DNA from: Isoetes taiwanensis
Lineage: Eukaryota; Streptophyta; Lycopodiopsida; Isoetales; Isoetaceae
DNA: 64,000 nt
NCBI GenBank assembly: GCA_021234155.1
Contig: JAJEKV010000009.1
Coordinates: 7,117,546-7,181,545 of the forward strand
Direction: 5' to 3'
Shown in pieces: positions 20,228 to 32,121 of the stretch. The stretch's first letter is position 1. Each line of letters starts with the position of its first letter. A model generated the notes under the pieces. The model made no database searches, was not told the origin of the DNA, and saw nothing but the letters and a program-made list of their open reading frames with translations. A program made the translations under genes and the position numbers.

Positions 20228-21895
20228 TCTGTTGTGCTCTTTTATCGAATCGCATAGGCTGATTGGTCTCTGTGGATGATAAAAACCCATAGGACATAGT
20301 TGATCTCACATATCCATGACCTCATGAAGGTTTGATCCCAGCGTCAGTACGGAAGCCGTGCTCAATGTCACATGTAGTGGCTGGCCAGGCCTGACCAATC
20401 TCAGCATAGAGCGTCCGGATTTGATTATATGCTGGGCAGCTTTGAAGGTATGAGATTCATCCTCAATGACTCCCATTTGGCAGCATTGACAAAGCCTGTT
20501 CTGGCATGGCTCACCAATCCAACTGCCTGTCTCAATTCGAAGATGGTGTGCCCTATGCAAATGGAGGCAATGAGTCTGCGCCTTTCCATAGGCAAACGGG
20601 TACGCAGGTAGCATTGTGAACCCCGTTCCAATGTGGGATTTATATGGCATTGGTAGTGTGCTGTCTTGACCTGTTCAAGGACACTGGCATCCCAGAGCTT
20701 GCTGGGGAAGCAAATGTCAAGATATTGCCTCAAGCTATGACAATCTGCCTCTGTTTGCACACGTATGCACCTATGCTCCTATATAATCCATCTAGCCAAC
20801 CATTGAGCTCTCTTTTCCCTCCAGCAGGCCTTGAGGCACTGCGGCTCCATTGCCATGATATAAGCTAGGTTAGGGAGATGAGCATCGTCCATATTGACCA
20901 CCTTCTGAAAATAGACAATGTGATGATCAAGGGCCGCCCTCTGAAGAGGCAAGAAACCCGTCTCCAGCAACAGAATTTGATACGGGACTGTGGACTTCAC
21001 CCCTAGTGTTTGTACCAAGAAGATTTTCTGCACCTGCTCCAAGTCATTCCAAGTAGCGAGGGACACTATTGGGCCCTATACTTCAACCCCATATAAAAGG
21101 AAAGGCTCCACTAAGATCTTGAACAGGTGCAACTGATGGGCCCAATCATTCTTAGTGCATAGTAGAAGGAAACTCCACTCCCAAATATTTGTATGTGGGT
21201 GCCACTTCCACATTTTGCCCTCGGTAACTGAAGGAGGGGATCCTCGGCTGACGTCAGGATGATATGAGGACCATCTTAGTCTTGGCCAGGTTGACGCACA
21301 TATTAGTCGTTTGGCAGAATGTGTCTGGGGCATCGAGATGGCGTTGCATGTCTGCTGGAGTATAAGCTAGAAGGTCCATATCATCAACATATATTAACTG
21401 CCTGATGATCCGGTGCAGAAGGTGAGCTCCATCGCCCCCATTGTCAGCAATCCAGCTCTCCGACTGATCAATGTAAAGCCCAAACAATGTTGGTGAGAGA
21501 GGGCACCCTTGGCAAACCCTGATACTGCTATTGAATGGTTGGCTTGTCGACTGCAATCGGCCCGAGCATCTCTCATATAACCTGTACACTGCGATCTGCA
21601 AATCTACAGGAACCTCTAGCTTTCGCAATCTTGGCCATAGCTTTTCCCGAGGTACAGTGTCAAAGGCCTTCACAAAGTCCACGAAGCAATAATATAGATC
21701 CTGCCGGTAGTTCCTGATGTCTTCAACCAGAGTCCACAGCATGAAGATGTGGTCAATGGTTGAGTGCTGGGGCCTGAATTCTTCTTGGGTGAGGGCCCAT
21801 ATATCTGTTGCCTCTGTTCGGCCCGTCAACTGCTGCTCGACAATCCCAGCTAGCAGTTTTGCAAACATCAAACTAACCATATAAGGGGAGCAATC
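20228..21895 (-). mobile_element. LINE, 5'-truncated ORF2 with reverse transcriptase (unit 1)
   Basis: The minus-strand protein starts inside the RT domain: EFRPQHSTIDHIFML, CFVDFVKAFDTVPREKLW (first catalytic D), GCPLSPTLFGLYID, and LIYVDDMDLLAYTP with the YVDD active site. The thumb region and LYGVEV...VSLATWNDLEQVQKIFL follow. A C-terminal cysteine/histidine motif, CQNRLCQCC-x(6)-DESH, closes the protein. The longest intact part is 21254-21880. It is cut by a TGA (ISS-stop) where unit 2 has a serine codon, and by at least one later frameshift. The endonuclease and ORF1 are absent. Non-LTR type is certain; the clade is not assigned. Confidence 0.85.
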
Positions 21896-22114
21896 TTTTT
21901 CTTGAACTATTTATCATTTCTCTCATTATTTTGCAAACAAGAATTTTCTTAGGAATTATAATTTCTATAGATTATAGAACATGAGATTACATATATTTCA
22001 TAAGTATTTTAAAAAAAAATTATGGTGTGATTATTAAGAAATAATTTCTAGAAGTTTAGGTTCTAGAAACATGTCTTGCAAGGGCTAAATATTTAAATAT
22101 TTATAGCTAACTCA
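21896..22114. other. AT-rich flank of the LINE (unit 1)
   Basis: AT-rich sequence between the truncated LINE 5' edge and the SINE insertion site, with no feature I can name. Confidence 0.3.
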
Positions 22115-22591
22115 CGGTCACCGCCTTTCTGCAGATCGTTGCTATGGGGGTTTTGGGACTCTACCTGTTTCTGGGGCAGCTCTTATGGTCTAGTGGTTTG
22201 ATCTAGTTACTCCAGGGGGTCGGCACCAGGATCTCTGCATCAGCATCTATTTGCCCTGGTTTCAGTGAGAGGATGGAGGTTTAGCGCGTGCATGAGTCCG
22301 CACCAGTACTCGGCACCTAGCTGTGAAGAGGTTACGGTTCGGGGGCGTTTGTTGAAGTTCTGTTTGTTGGAGGTATGCTTGTTGCTTTTTGCAGCAGCAT
22401 AGCTTTTTGGATCTGTGGTCATCATGGCAACGGTTTTTCCCCAGTGGGGTTTTTTAATCCGGGCCATGGTGCTCACGGGCTTCGGCCCATGCAATGTATT
22501 TTTGTTTTCTTTGTACTTGTGGTCGCATGTCCTTCGTGACGCTGCCTTTGTGGTGCGACGTAAAAATATACTTCCTTCCTTCCTTCCTTCC
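22115..22591 (+). mobile_element. Long SINE with (CTTC)n tail, only in unit 1
   Basis: Unit 2 has CTAACTCA directly followed by the downstream flank, so these ~477 bases are a discrete insertion. It carries an A-box TGGTCTAGTGGT (22186-22197), a weaker B-like GGTTACGGTTCGG, the stem-loop core at 22420-22471, and the 3' domain GTCGCATGTCC, GACGCTGCCT and GGTGCGACGTAAAAAT before (CTTC)4. It therefore combines a tRNA-type head with a 3' end shared with LINE or SINE relatives. Target duplication is not clear. Confidence 0.75.
22420..22471 (+). ncRNA. Retroelement 3' stem-loop, instance C
   Basis: Arms CATCATGGC and GCCATGGTG pair over nine bases with one G-U. The loop is AACGGTTTTTCCCC-AGT-GGGGTTTTTTAATCCGG, with CCCC/GGGG able to form the inner hairpin. 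The arms are unrelated to those of instances A and B. Confidence 0.6.
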
Positions 22592-23580
22592 TTTTGAAGA
22601 AATCATACAAAACTTGAAAAATGAATTATACCTAGCATTAACTTTCAATAAAAAATAATATGATCTTGAAAATTCTATTCCATTTCAAATATTATGGATA
22701 AGAAATGATGATTAGAAGACTATTTTAGGAAATTTTGTAAAGGATCCACTTGGGTTTTGGTTTAAATAATCTATAGCTACTTCAATTTCTTAACAAACCA
22801 CATGAAAATTGAGAGACAATTAATACTTAATGTCTATTTTAATTTAACAATGACATTACAGTCATGTTCTTTGTTGGATGTTCGAGTTTCACAAGATCAT
22901 AGAATGTAAAAAGTAAGAGTACTTCAAGATGCGACTATAATAAATCCGCGAGGAATTTGACTTAGCCATTGAATATGGTGGTAAAAGTTCGAGTTAACTT
23001 TAAAATCCAGTTTGAACCCTTAAAATTTCATAACCGTCACATAGATTTATTTTTTAAAGCACCATCACATAGATTTATCTTTTAAGGCTTACAAGTGTTT
23101 GCGGGATCCATATGGGTTGATCAACACAAAAGGGTCTCTCAGACTACTCTAGTATTAAGATCCCAATTTTACAAGCATCTAATTTTTTCTTATCTTTGCA
23201 TTCTTTCCAGAAACCAATCTAAAAAATTCTAGAATCTTCTCCTTGATTTTTCTTGGACCCTTTTAGATTATACCTAGATAACGACGATTATTTTGTCTGA
23301 TTTTGTCCCTTTTTCTCTGTATAGCTATGCCTCAATTTAAACATTCTAGGCCTTGCACTTAGATTGCCCTAACAAATCAAGGTAAAGAGAGGGCAAAGAA
23401 TTCACGAATCAAGGTAAATGGAGGGCAGCTCCATTGCTAATTGCAAAAAGCTTCTAGAACAGCTGATATATATTAGGTATCATCTAGTTTATATACAGAT
23501 TTTGCCTAATTGTGTTCTTATTTGTCTAAAAAGTTCATATCTTTTCTTTTGTCCTCTTTGGTCCTACGGTAAGATCCTAA
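22592..23580. other. AT-rich non-coding stretch (unit 1)
   Basis: No gene or element boundary found. It is nearly identical to 32343-33335 in unit 2, with scattered single-base changes. Confidence 0.35.
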
Positions 23581-23584
23581 ACTG

Positions 23585-23795
23585 CCATATTCAAGGTCAT
23601 AGATTCAACATCGCGTTGTGAAAGTGGCTACAATCATTGTAAAGCTAGTGAGAGAAGGACCCACCCACTTCAGCCATTAACAGTGGTGGGGGAGGTGCCA
23701 TATGGGATGTGTCCCATAAGTTTCAGCTTCTCGTTGACACTAAAAACTCTATCCATCCATTTATCTATATATATATTTTTTCTCGCCAAATTTAC
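23585..23795 (+). mobile_element. SINE, same subfamily as 9293-9500 (unit 1)
   Basis: It contains AAGGTCATAGATTCAACATC (B-box region), GTTGTGAAAGTGGC, a GAGAGAAGGACCCACCCACT segment, and the CCCATAAGTTTCAGCTTCTC 3' domain, ending in a decayed TATCCATCC-type tail. It is older than the (TATC)n SINE, as it has many substitutions. The copy in unit 2 is 33340-33550. Confidence 0.7.
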
Positions 23796-24025
23796 AAAAT
23801 ATTTAGCAATTCCAAATTTTCTCCATCTATTTCTCTTCCTTTCAAAGTTTCAATTATAACAAGCCTTTGCTCTTTGCCTCTTGCAGTACAAGATCATGTT
23901 TAGAGTATTTATTCTGAGGTATGCTTGAAGCGCACATATATGACTATCCATTTCAACATAGGCACAACTCTTATTACTTTTTTATCTCAATTACTGATTA
24001 TAATGGTGGTCAGAATTATGCATAG

Positions 24026-24391
24026 ATGGTGGATGTCTTAGTGCAAGCTTCAGAGACAGAAATTGAGGTGGGAGTTGAGATGGGAGTGCAAACTTCTCCA
24101 TCCAAATGTACGATGGAACATGAACATGCACATCCGAGGGATGAGCAAGATCATCACTTAGATTTTAGAGCTCTAAATCTGTGTATCATAGGGCTTATAG
24201 AGATGACGATAGACACTCACTCCAATCTAGATGAGGCTTTGTACTTTTTGAATAATGTCATGCATGTACATGTTGATGGAGTAGTCTCTGCTTGTCAGGT
24301 AGGAGCCATCAGACCTGATCGCACTCGTCATCTTCTGCTACAATACAATAACATACGAATTACAATCATGGTGAGTTTACCAATGTCTTAG
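24026..24391 (+). CDS. Open frame of 121 codons, unknown (unit 1)
   Basis: Identical in unit 2 (33777-34142). It starts MVDVLVQASETEIEVG, has a histidine-rich HEHAHPRDEQDHH patch, then LDFRALNLCIIGLIEMTIDT and LDEALYFLNNVMHVHVDG. No family was recognised. In unit 2 the upstream frame (33426-33776) is also open up to a single TAG just before this ATG; in unit 1 that upstream frame is interrupted. Composition is protein-like but the evidence for real coding is thin. Confidence 0.25.
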   Translation: MVDVLVQASETEIEVGVEMGVQTSPSKCTMEHEHAHPRDEQDHHLDFRALNLCIIGLIEMTIDTHSNLDEALYFLNNVMHVHVDGVVSACQVGAIRPDRTRHLLLQYNNIRITIMVSLPMS

Positions 24392-24464
24392 AACTGCATA
24401 TGACTATTGTCTGCACAGCATGAAAGACTAAATTTTGAATTCATTTTGATTGTAATCATATTAT

Positions 24465-24600
24465 GTCCTTTTTCGGAGGACGTAAAAAAGTTTATTAATC
24501 AAATTTAAACATTACAAGATGTACATATCGTGTCTAGTTGTGTAAACACAAGAAAATGCTCCGAAAACACAAGCATGAAGCATTATATACTTATTCCAGC
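24465..24600 (-). mobile_element. Possible LINE 3' end, minus orientation (unit 1)
   Basis: TTTTTCGGAGGACGTAAAAA, then GTTTATTAATCAA, is the reverse of a typical plant LINE 3' end. Similar arrangements occur at about 35040 and 57500 in this window. No coding part remains. Confidence 0.35.
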
Positions 24601-24847
24601 ATGAGAAACAAATGATAAGAATTAAATTTTAGATACTAAATCCAAATGCGATCCTTCACTTCTTTCTCAAGGGAGAAAGACTTATAAGCCATCAGTATCT
24701 TAGCTTGAGCCACATTAGCCAACTAGACCCTAGATGAAAAGCTTTTTGCTTAGCTAGGGCCCACGCAGATGGGTAGAATGCCAAGAGAACAGATTGGCTA
24801 TCCAGTGTATTGTTAAATAAACATTATAGCCAGGAGGGTTAGTGTAT

Positions 24848-25560
24848 TCTATAATCTATATTAGAAGCACAATGATAGCACTGTAAAATGCAAGAAATAA
24901 AATTTTGCAAACAATGAGCAAGTTGCACAATGCCAAATACCAATGAGGAGTCTTACATTAAATGCCTATGTCAACTTATGCCCATACTTATGCGGCGGCA
25001 ATGCCAGACACAAATGTAATCATACTTATGTGTGACAACGATGTGCGTTTCACTTTTACCTCAGCTAAGATGTTATCTGTCGAAGAAGTGAAGATATCAC
25101 GAGAGCATCCAATAAAGTACAATGTTAGGCCCTCGCTGGTGTGCGTCAAGTGGAGATGCATATTTAGAGTTCTAACATGAACTAAAGTATGCCAATGAAT
25201 CATGACAAAATTTTGTGTTTTGCATTTCTGTACCTATTTATAAAACTAAATCTACATTCAAAGACTAAAATTTGGAAAGACAGGTCCAGAACTTACGCTC
25301 AAAATGTCACCCTTAGAAGGAGTTTACGCCAACAGAAAATCATTGTTTTCTCTATCAAAACCCATAAATGCAAAGTTAATACGTTGATGATGCTGTCACT
25401 AGATAATTTCAATAACAAAAATAATTACAAAAACAAAGAATGTCTATTCTTGCCAACATCAACATGCATTGTTGTCGAAGTTGCACATATGGACGTTAAA
25501 GCTCGAGTAAAAACACATGCTAGAACATTAGCCCGGCAACGCCGGGCACACGTTTACTAG
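24848..25560 (+). mobile_element. Non-autonomous Helitron (unit 2 copy)
   Basis: Virtually identical to 14379-15091, including the 7-bp GC hairpin and the CTAG end followed by T. It opens the second tandem unit. Confidence 0.7.
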
Positions 25561-27788
25561 TGTTAGTTTAAGTAAGGGTTGAGAAATCACTTACTATAAC
25601 AAGTATGGAATAAGGGATCTTGCAGGTGTCCAAGGTGGGGAGACTCGTGATGCTACAGACAACATCAATTCAAGGTGGGGAGGTTGTGACATTCTAGCAT
25701 AATATACGGTACGAATACATATATTATCTCGGCCACGTCACTTTCGTGATATGTCTCCTTGATGACATGTAAAAGAACGAAATAAAGGGTTGCATCATAG
25801 GGGCAGCTTCCTAGGTTGCACATATCTTTACATGTGCATTTAACCCCCTTTGTCACATGGCAAAACCCCACATGCCCTTTTATAAACCCTAAAAGAGTCA
25901 TGTAAAAGAAACCAAAGGGAAACCCTAAACCTTTTCCCTTCTCGCATTTCAGCTTCCTTGAGCCCTTCCGGCCAAGCCAAGCCACTATTTTGCATTGCCG
26001 GATCTTTGTCGCCAAGCGCTTTGCACTGTGATTTCAAGATTGATCGCCTTTGCCTTGAACAAAAGCATGAACCCGTTCGGATTTTTGGAACAAGCTAAGG
26101 TTCGAGGTAAACATCAATTTTGCTTGTGCAATGCCGACTTTTCGGTCCGCCATGAACCAGATTAGCATGTTAGTTTAGCCTTATGTAGGGATACGCAGTG
26201 CAATTTTTTCAGGGTTGATGCGATCTCGTTGGATCAACGCTGATCCTTTTTATCAACAGTCTGTTCACATGGCATGTGGTGCTAGGGTGCTTTTCTTTGA
26301 AGTTTTTTTCATTAGGATATAGGAGGCCGGTAGCTCAAATTCATCGACCCGAAATGTTTTATGTGTGAATAAGCATTGGCTGATTCGGTGATCTAAAAAA
26401 ATAGATCGTGAGGAAAGAAAAAATAAGAGTCGGTTTATTTGAATAGGCAATGCATAGTGGATTCAATTTGAAGGAAATTTCTGCGGCCTTGGATTCATCA
26501 ACTCATTGTAGGTGGTACAAAAGGGTCTCATGTGAGCGGGCCTTTAAGCGGGCTTATACGCTGAGATCACAAGCCTAACTAAGGAACCTAACCATGTATG
26601 TTAGGTAGATAGACTAGATGTTATTATATATTTTCAGTTCTATGGATGATGATGTTCTATTCCATGCGCACTCACGTGTATTGGGAAGGGGTAGAAGCCA
26701 CGAAAGCCTTAGTAGTTGATGTATCGGATAGCCTAATAAATTCCCAATTAATGCGGCTGTGCATAAGAGCCAGCTAGGTTTGTGGGTGGCGAGGACTAGG
26801 CCGAAGCAGATAAGGAGGACATGTCCTATGGCAAATTGATCCCTCGGTGTGTAAAGCCTACAGGGGGATCTTAGCAGGCTAGGCGATGGTTTGCCATTGC
26901 ATTATGGGCGGGGGCATAGGCTCGACACCTGCGGGGGTGATGTGTCACCTTCTATGGGGTTCAAGTCGTAGACGGGCAGTGGCCCTCTAGCGGCCTGCAA
27001 TAGGCATGCGTACCTCTGGAGGGAGCAATCTCCTTCTGCCTCATCGGGAGTGGGGAGATGCAACCCAGGAGTAGCCCCTTGGCTATGCACCCCGCAAGCT
27101 ACGGTCAAGTCCCAAGACTTATCGGCCTATTCTACAAAGTATGCACGGGGAGGGCGGATGGAAGGACTACCCAAGCTGCCATGTTTCTATACCGGCCCAA
27201 TTAGGTTGCCATGAATTGCATGCGCAATGACTTCTAGAGACCCAAGCCGTCAGTCCATTCCCCTTGAGTCTGAGCCTTAGGTAGGATTTCTCCCATGTTG
27301 ATGTTGTTGATGTTCTTACAGATGTATATTATGGTGCCACCATTCGAGGTGTCGTTATGTGTATTTGATGTCATGTGCTCATATTTACTTACGCTTAGCG
27401 ACTAGGGCCGGTTTTGATGGGAGATAGAATAAATGACATGTCCATTCTTCCCCATCGATTCCTTGCCAAGGGATTGATGTCAGGTGGACGGCCTCTGTGA
27501 GCTTGGTTGCCATAGGAGTGAACTCCATCTTCTGATACGATGGGAGCATCGTAGATGAAGCAAGGGGCGTCACACTATTTGTGTCAAGAAATGCATCAAA
27601 TTCTAAGAGTTTTCTTAGTTATGGAATGCAAAATTGCCACTCTTCTTCTTGAGATTCTTCTGTAAACAAGAGCAAATACAGTTTTTATAAAGAAAAAAAT
27701 GGCCTTATGACTTTTCAGGATTCGTAGGTCTAAGCTAATCACGTTTTAAGAAGCTCAGTTTTAACATGATGATGCCATGTTTTTGCAG
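25561..27788. other. LTR-like start and CHG-divergent non-coding block of unit 2
   Basis: Counterpart of 15092-17546 without the SINE. The AAGGTGGGGAGG purine tract and LTR-like start are at about 25672. Between roughly 25735 and 27420 the sequence departs from unit 1 mainly at CHG triplets. No gene is supported. Confidence 0.5.
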
Positions 27789-27968
27789 ATACCTTTGTCC
27801 CTTTTTTTGCAGTGCTTCAAATTTTGTCTTCTTCTGTACATGGCAGAGCATGAATGGACGAGTTACATTGAATCTATTCTTCTAGCTTCTATATTATTCA
27901 TTCCCCCAATCTTTTGTTTCTATGAAGACGTAGCACACGAAGGCATCAATGAGCAACATGATATTTGA
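27789..27968 (+). CDS. Putative terminal exon, small hydrophobic protein end (unit 2)
   Basis: Identical copy of the exon-like frame at 17559-17738, with the same TTTTTGCAG acceptor and stop. Retention between recent duplicates says little about function. Family unknown. Confidence 0.25.
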   Translation: MPLSLFLQCFKFCLLLYMAEHEWTSYIESILLASILFIPPIFCFYEDVAHEGINEQHDI

Positions 27969-30020
27969 GGGCATGATGAGCAGCATGCAAGCAACTGTGT
28001 TTATTTTGCTCCTTGTAAAAGGTCAATAGTAGCTGGCCCCATTTGGAGAGCTTTTGAATCTGACTGCATATCTGTAACTAAAAGGTTTTGCTTATGTCTC
28101 CTTTTTGAGATTTATTCTTTATAACCACCTTTCTTCAAAACCTCTTGCAACAACAAAAGCAGCTACTCTCCACAATTTAAGGCTTCAAGCTATCCGTTGA
28201 AGGATTTAAAAAAGAGGAAATCTACCATCTTAAGAATATTATCCACAATTCATAGATAATTTGTACTTTGCATTTTGTATTCTCTAAGCATGCATAGAAT
28301 TTGGCTAGGAGAATGTTAGTCTCATAATACATGAACTGAAGTAAATAATCATTAGACAATAATTTTCTAGGTCTTGAAAAGTAGTATGCTAGTGCTTATT
28401 AATTGTGTGTATAGTTTCCAATGATGTAAGTTTCGTGCCACCATTGATTTATACAATTGTAGGAAGGTCAATGGACATTAGTATCGAGCCAATTGCTATG
28501 GTATCCATTTTGATTTAACTTTACTACAAAAGGAAGTTGATTTAGATACTCCATTATACCTTTCTTTGGTGCTTACTGCCATCTTTGCAGGTGTTTCTGA
28601 GGCTGGTCTAGACCTTTTAAGATTCTGGCATTTCATCTTTATAATTTTTCCCCATGAATGGCACTGAAGATTGACTCTTTTCTTCTGGTTCATACATGCT
28701 TGGTTTTATTATTGACTTTTTTCACATGCCGCGATTGTCGGTTTCATAACTAGATCAACTATAACATTTTGGAACAACTTAAAGATATCCTTAGGCTTAA
28801 AAAGTTCATGAAGAGCATGGATTTTGTTTCTGTTATGCACTCGAGTTGGGGAATGTTTGTTATTTGCAGTAGAATTCCCTAGCCACATTAGCCTGATAGA
28901 TTTGGTTGATCTTGGTTATGTTAAATTGTGTTAAATAATAAAGCTTTGTTACCATCTACCATTTTACATTTAGTGGCATTGAACAAATATTGTTGATGAG
29001 CTTGCTTTTATTGAAGCTTATTGTAAGTCCATTTTACTATTGTATATAAATTTGAATTTATTTGAATCCCACACACATGTCAGGCCTCTCTGGAGGATCT
29101 GCTGATAGGCTATACCTTACTTTGATATGACTTTTTGATGTGCCACGAGATGGCTATCAAATCATACCTAGATCCTTCATATTGCAAGATGGGAGTCCTC
29201 ATAATCTCATATCATATCAAATCATGAACTTCAAATCTTCCTGCAAAAAATCATATCTTATTTCAAACTGATTTGATGGTAATGACATGCTTTCAATTGG
29301 CAATGCTAACCATGTTGTTATATTCAGGGATATTGGACAAAGTTTTTTTGGATAGCAGCACTTACACCATTAGTATCTATTGTATTAGCAATAATGCTTC
29401 CCAAAATTTAAAGCTCAAGGTGCCTCTCCACCAATAACGTGACATGGGCTTATTGAATCCCACAACATGTGAAAAGATCCCCTACAAAGACTATTGAGAA
29501 AAAGATTGTATCTTCTTTATGTATGTAACCAGCTAAGATTAGGAGCTTAGGAGGACGAAACTGATTAGCCATGTTGTTACCCTAACACAATGTTTTCCGT
29601 TAGATTGTATTCATAAGTGGCCCTATGCTGACTACTAGGATGTTTTATGGAACAAACATGAATGAATCTGTTCAAGGGGTTTATTACCAAACCCATACTG
29701 ACCCCAATAACATCTTGTGCTTGATCTAGCTGCCCTAATGGCATCCTGATTTCAGATTAGAATACCTGACATCCTTCATGCAGGCTTACATTGTTGCTTG
29801 GGTCTTATCCCCAAGAAATAGGTCTTTGATTTAGGACACAATTAAAATAGGCACCTCTAGAAATACCTTTGTGTAGAATGAGATGAACATGAAACATATG
29901 GGCATAGGGATTGAACTAGGCTTGGACCGCAAAAGCATCTCCCTATATAGTTGCTAAAATAATCATGTATTTGTCATTGTACTTGACATGATTTTGTGTC
30001 ATGTCTACCTTGCAACTAAA
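27969..30020. other. AT-rich non-coding stretch of unit 2
   Basis: Counterpart of 17740-19790. Nothing to annotate beyond near identity with unit 1. Confidence 0.35.
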
Positions 30021-30453
30021 TTTTGCTAGAATGTAAAGGCATAGACTCATTGCCTCCATTCGCACAGGTGCCCACCATCTCCGAATTGAGACAGGCAGAT
30101 GGATTGGGGAGCCATGCCAGGTCAAGCCTTGTCAGTGTTTTGCCAAATGGGAGCAGTCGAAGATGAATGGCATACCCTCTAGAGCTGCCTAGGGTATGAT
30201 CAAATTCATGCACGCTATACTGAGTTGGTCAGAGCTGCCCAGCCGCTACATGTGATACTGAGCACGGGTGTTGGGATCATACTTGCAGGAGGTCATGGAT
30301 GTGTGTGGCCAACTTTGTCCTCGAACAGTTACCTGACTTATATATATTTCACACTATGTATATTTGTACAGTTTGACATCACTCTTATTGCTGCCATAGT
30401 TTTTCCCTCGAAAACCCTTCGGGGAGGGGGGGTTTAACCCGGGCAGTAATAAG
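30021..30453 (+). mobile_element. LINE 3' fragment with stem-loop, plus orientation (unit 2)
   Basis: Copy of the 19795-20227 fragment. The stem-loop arms are 30384-30395 and 30442-30453. Confidence 0.75.
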
Positions 30454-32121
30454 TCTGTTGTGCTCTTTTATCGAATCGCATAGGCTGATTGGTCTCTGTG
30501 GATGATAAAAACCCATAGGACATAGTTGATCTCACATATCCATGACCTCATGAAGGTTTGATCCCAGCGTCAGTACGGAAGCCGTGCTCAATGTCACATG
30601 TAGTGGCTGGCCAGGCCTGACCAATCTCAGCATAGAGCGTCCGGATTTGATTATATGCTGGGCAGCTTTGAAGGTATGAGATTCATCCTCAATGACTCCC
30701 ATTTGGCAAAGATTGACAAAGCACGATTACGGCATGGCTCACCAATCCAACTGCCTGTCTCAATTCGAAGATGGTGTGCCCTATGCAAATGGAGGCAATG
30801 AGTCTGCGCCTTTCCATAGGCAAACCGGGTCCGAGGTAGCATTGTGAACCCCGTTCCAATGTGGGATTTATATGGCATTGGTAGTGTGCTGTCTTGACCT
30901 GTTCAAGGACACTGGCATCCCAGAGCTTGCTGGGGAAGCAAATGTCAAGATATTGCCTCAAGCTATGACAATCTGCCTCTGTTTACTGCGTATGCACCTA
31001 TGCTCCTATATAATCCATCTAGCCAACCATTGAGCTCTCTTTTCCCTCCAGCAGGCCTTGAGGCACTGCGGCCCCATTGCCATGATATAAGCTAGGTTAG
31101 GGAGATGAGCATCGTCCATATTGACCACCTTCTGAAAATAGACAATGTGATGATCAAGGGCCGCCCTCTGAAGAGGCAAGAAACCCGTCTCCAGCAACAG
31201 AATTTGATACGGGACTGTGGACTTCACCCCTAGTGTTTGTACCAAGAAGATTTTCTGCACCTGCTCCAAGTCATTCCAAGTAGCGAGGGACACTATTGGG
31301 CCCTATACTTCAACCCCATATAAAAGGAAAGGCTCCACTAAGATCTTGAACAGGTGCAACTGATGGGCCCAATCATTCTTAGTGCATAGTAGAAGGAAAC
31401 TCCACTCCCAAATATTTGTATGCGGGTGCCACTTCCACATTTTGCCCTCGGTAACTGAAGGAGGGGATCCTCGGCTGACGTGAGGATGATATGAGGACCA
31501 CCTTAGTCTTGGCCAGGTTGACGCACATATTAGTCGTTTGGCAGAATGTGTCTGGGGCATCGAGATGGCGTTGCATGTCTGCTGGAGTATAAGCTAGAAG
31601 GTCCATATCATCAACATATATTAACTGCCTGATGATCCGGTGCAGAAGGTGAGCTCCATCGCCCCCATTGTCAGCAATCCAGCTCTCCGACTGATCAATG
31701 TAAAGCCCAAACAATGTTGGTGAGAGAGGGCACCCTTGGCAAACCCTGATACTGCTATTGAATGGTTGGCTTGTCGACTGCAATCGGCCCGAGCATCTCT
31801 CATATAACCTGTACACTGCGATCTGCAAATCTACAGGAACCTCTAGCTTTCGCAATCTTGGCCATAGCTTTTCCCGAGGTACAGTGTCAAAGGCCTTCAC
31901 AAAGTCCACGAAGCAATAATATAGATCCTGCCGGTAGTTCCTGCTGTCTTCAACCAGAGTCCACAGCATGAAGATGTGGTCAATGGTTGAGTGCTGGGGC
32001 CTGAATTCTTCTTGGGTGAGGGCCCATATATCTGTTGCCTCTGTTCGGCCCGTCAACTGCTGCTCGACAATCCCAGCTAGCAGTTTTGCAAACATCAAAC
32101 TAACCATATAAGGGGAGCAAT
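30454..32121 (-). mobile_element. LINE, 5'-truncated ORF2 with reverse transcriptase (unit 2)
   Basis: Copy of the LINE at 20228-21895. Its RT frame is longer (31379-32107, 242 codons) because a serine codon replaces the TGA of unit 1, so the frame continues through SSSRQPRIPSFSYRGQ. Towards the C-terminus the cysteine motif intact in unit 1 is scrambled here by CHG-site changes (about 30706-30730). This suggests unit 1 has the correct bases at that point. RT motifs (KAFDTVP, YVDD) are intact. Confidence 0.85.

Larger units (their letters stand above)
14366..24834. repeat. Tandem duplication, unit 1 (10,469 bp)
   Basis: This unit is followed head-to-tail, with no spacer, by unit 2. Unit 1 begins at AGGGTTAGTG after GGTATT and ends at GCCAGG; the next base starts AGGGTTAGTG again. 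Most of the unit is identical to unit 2 or nearly so. Unit 1 is about 720 bases longer because it carries two insertions (15441-15685 and 22115-22591) that unit 2 lacks. Confidence 0.95.

Noticed and set aside
21394-21717. Open frames on either strand overlapping the LINE reverse transcriptase
   Set aside because: They are shadows of the RT frame, which has catalytic motifs; the shadows have no domain and are identical in unit 2 only because the DNA is.
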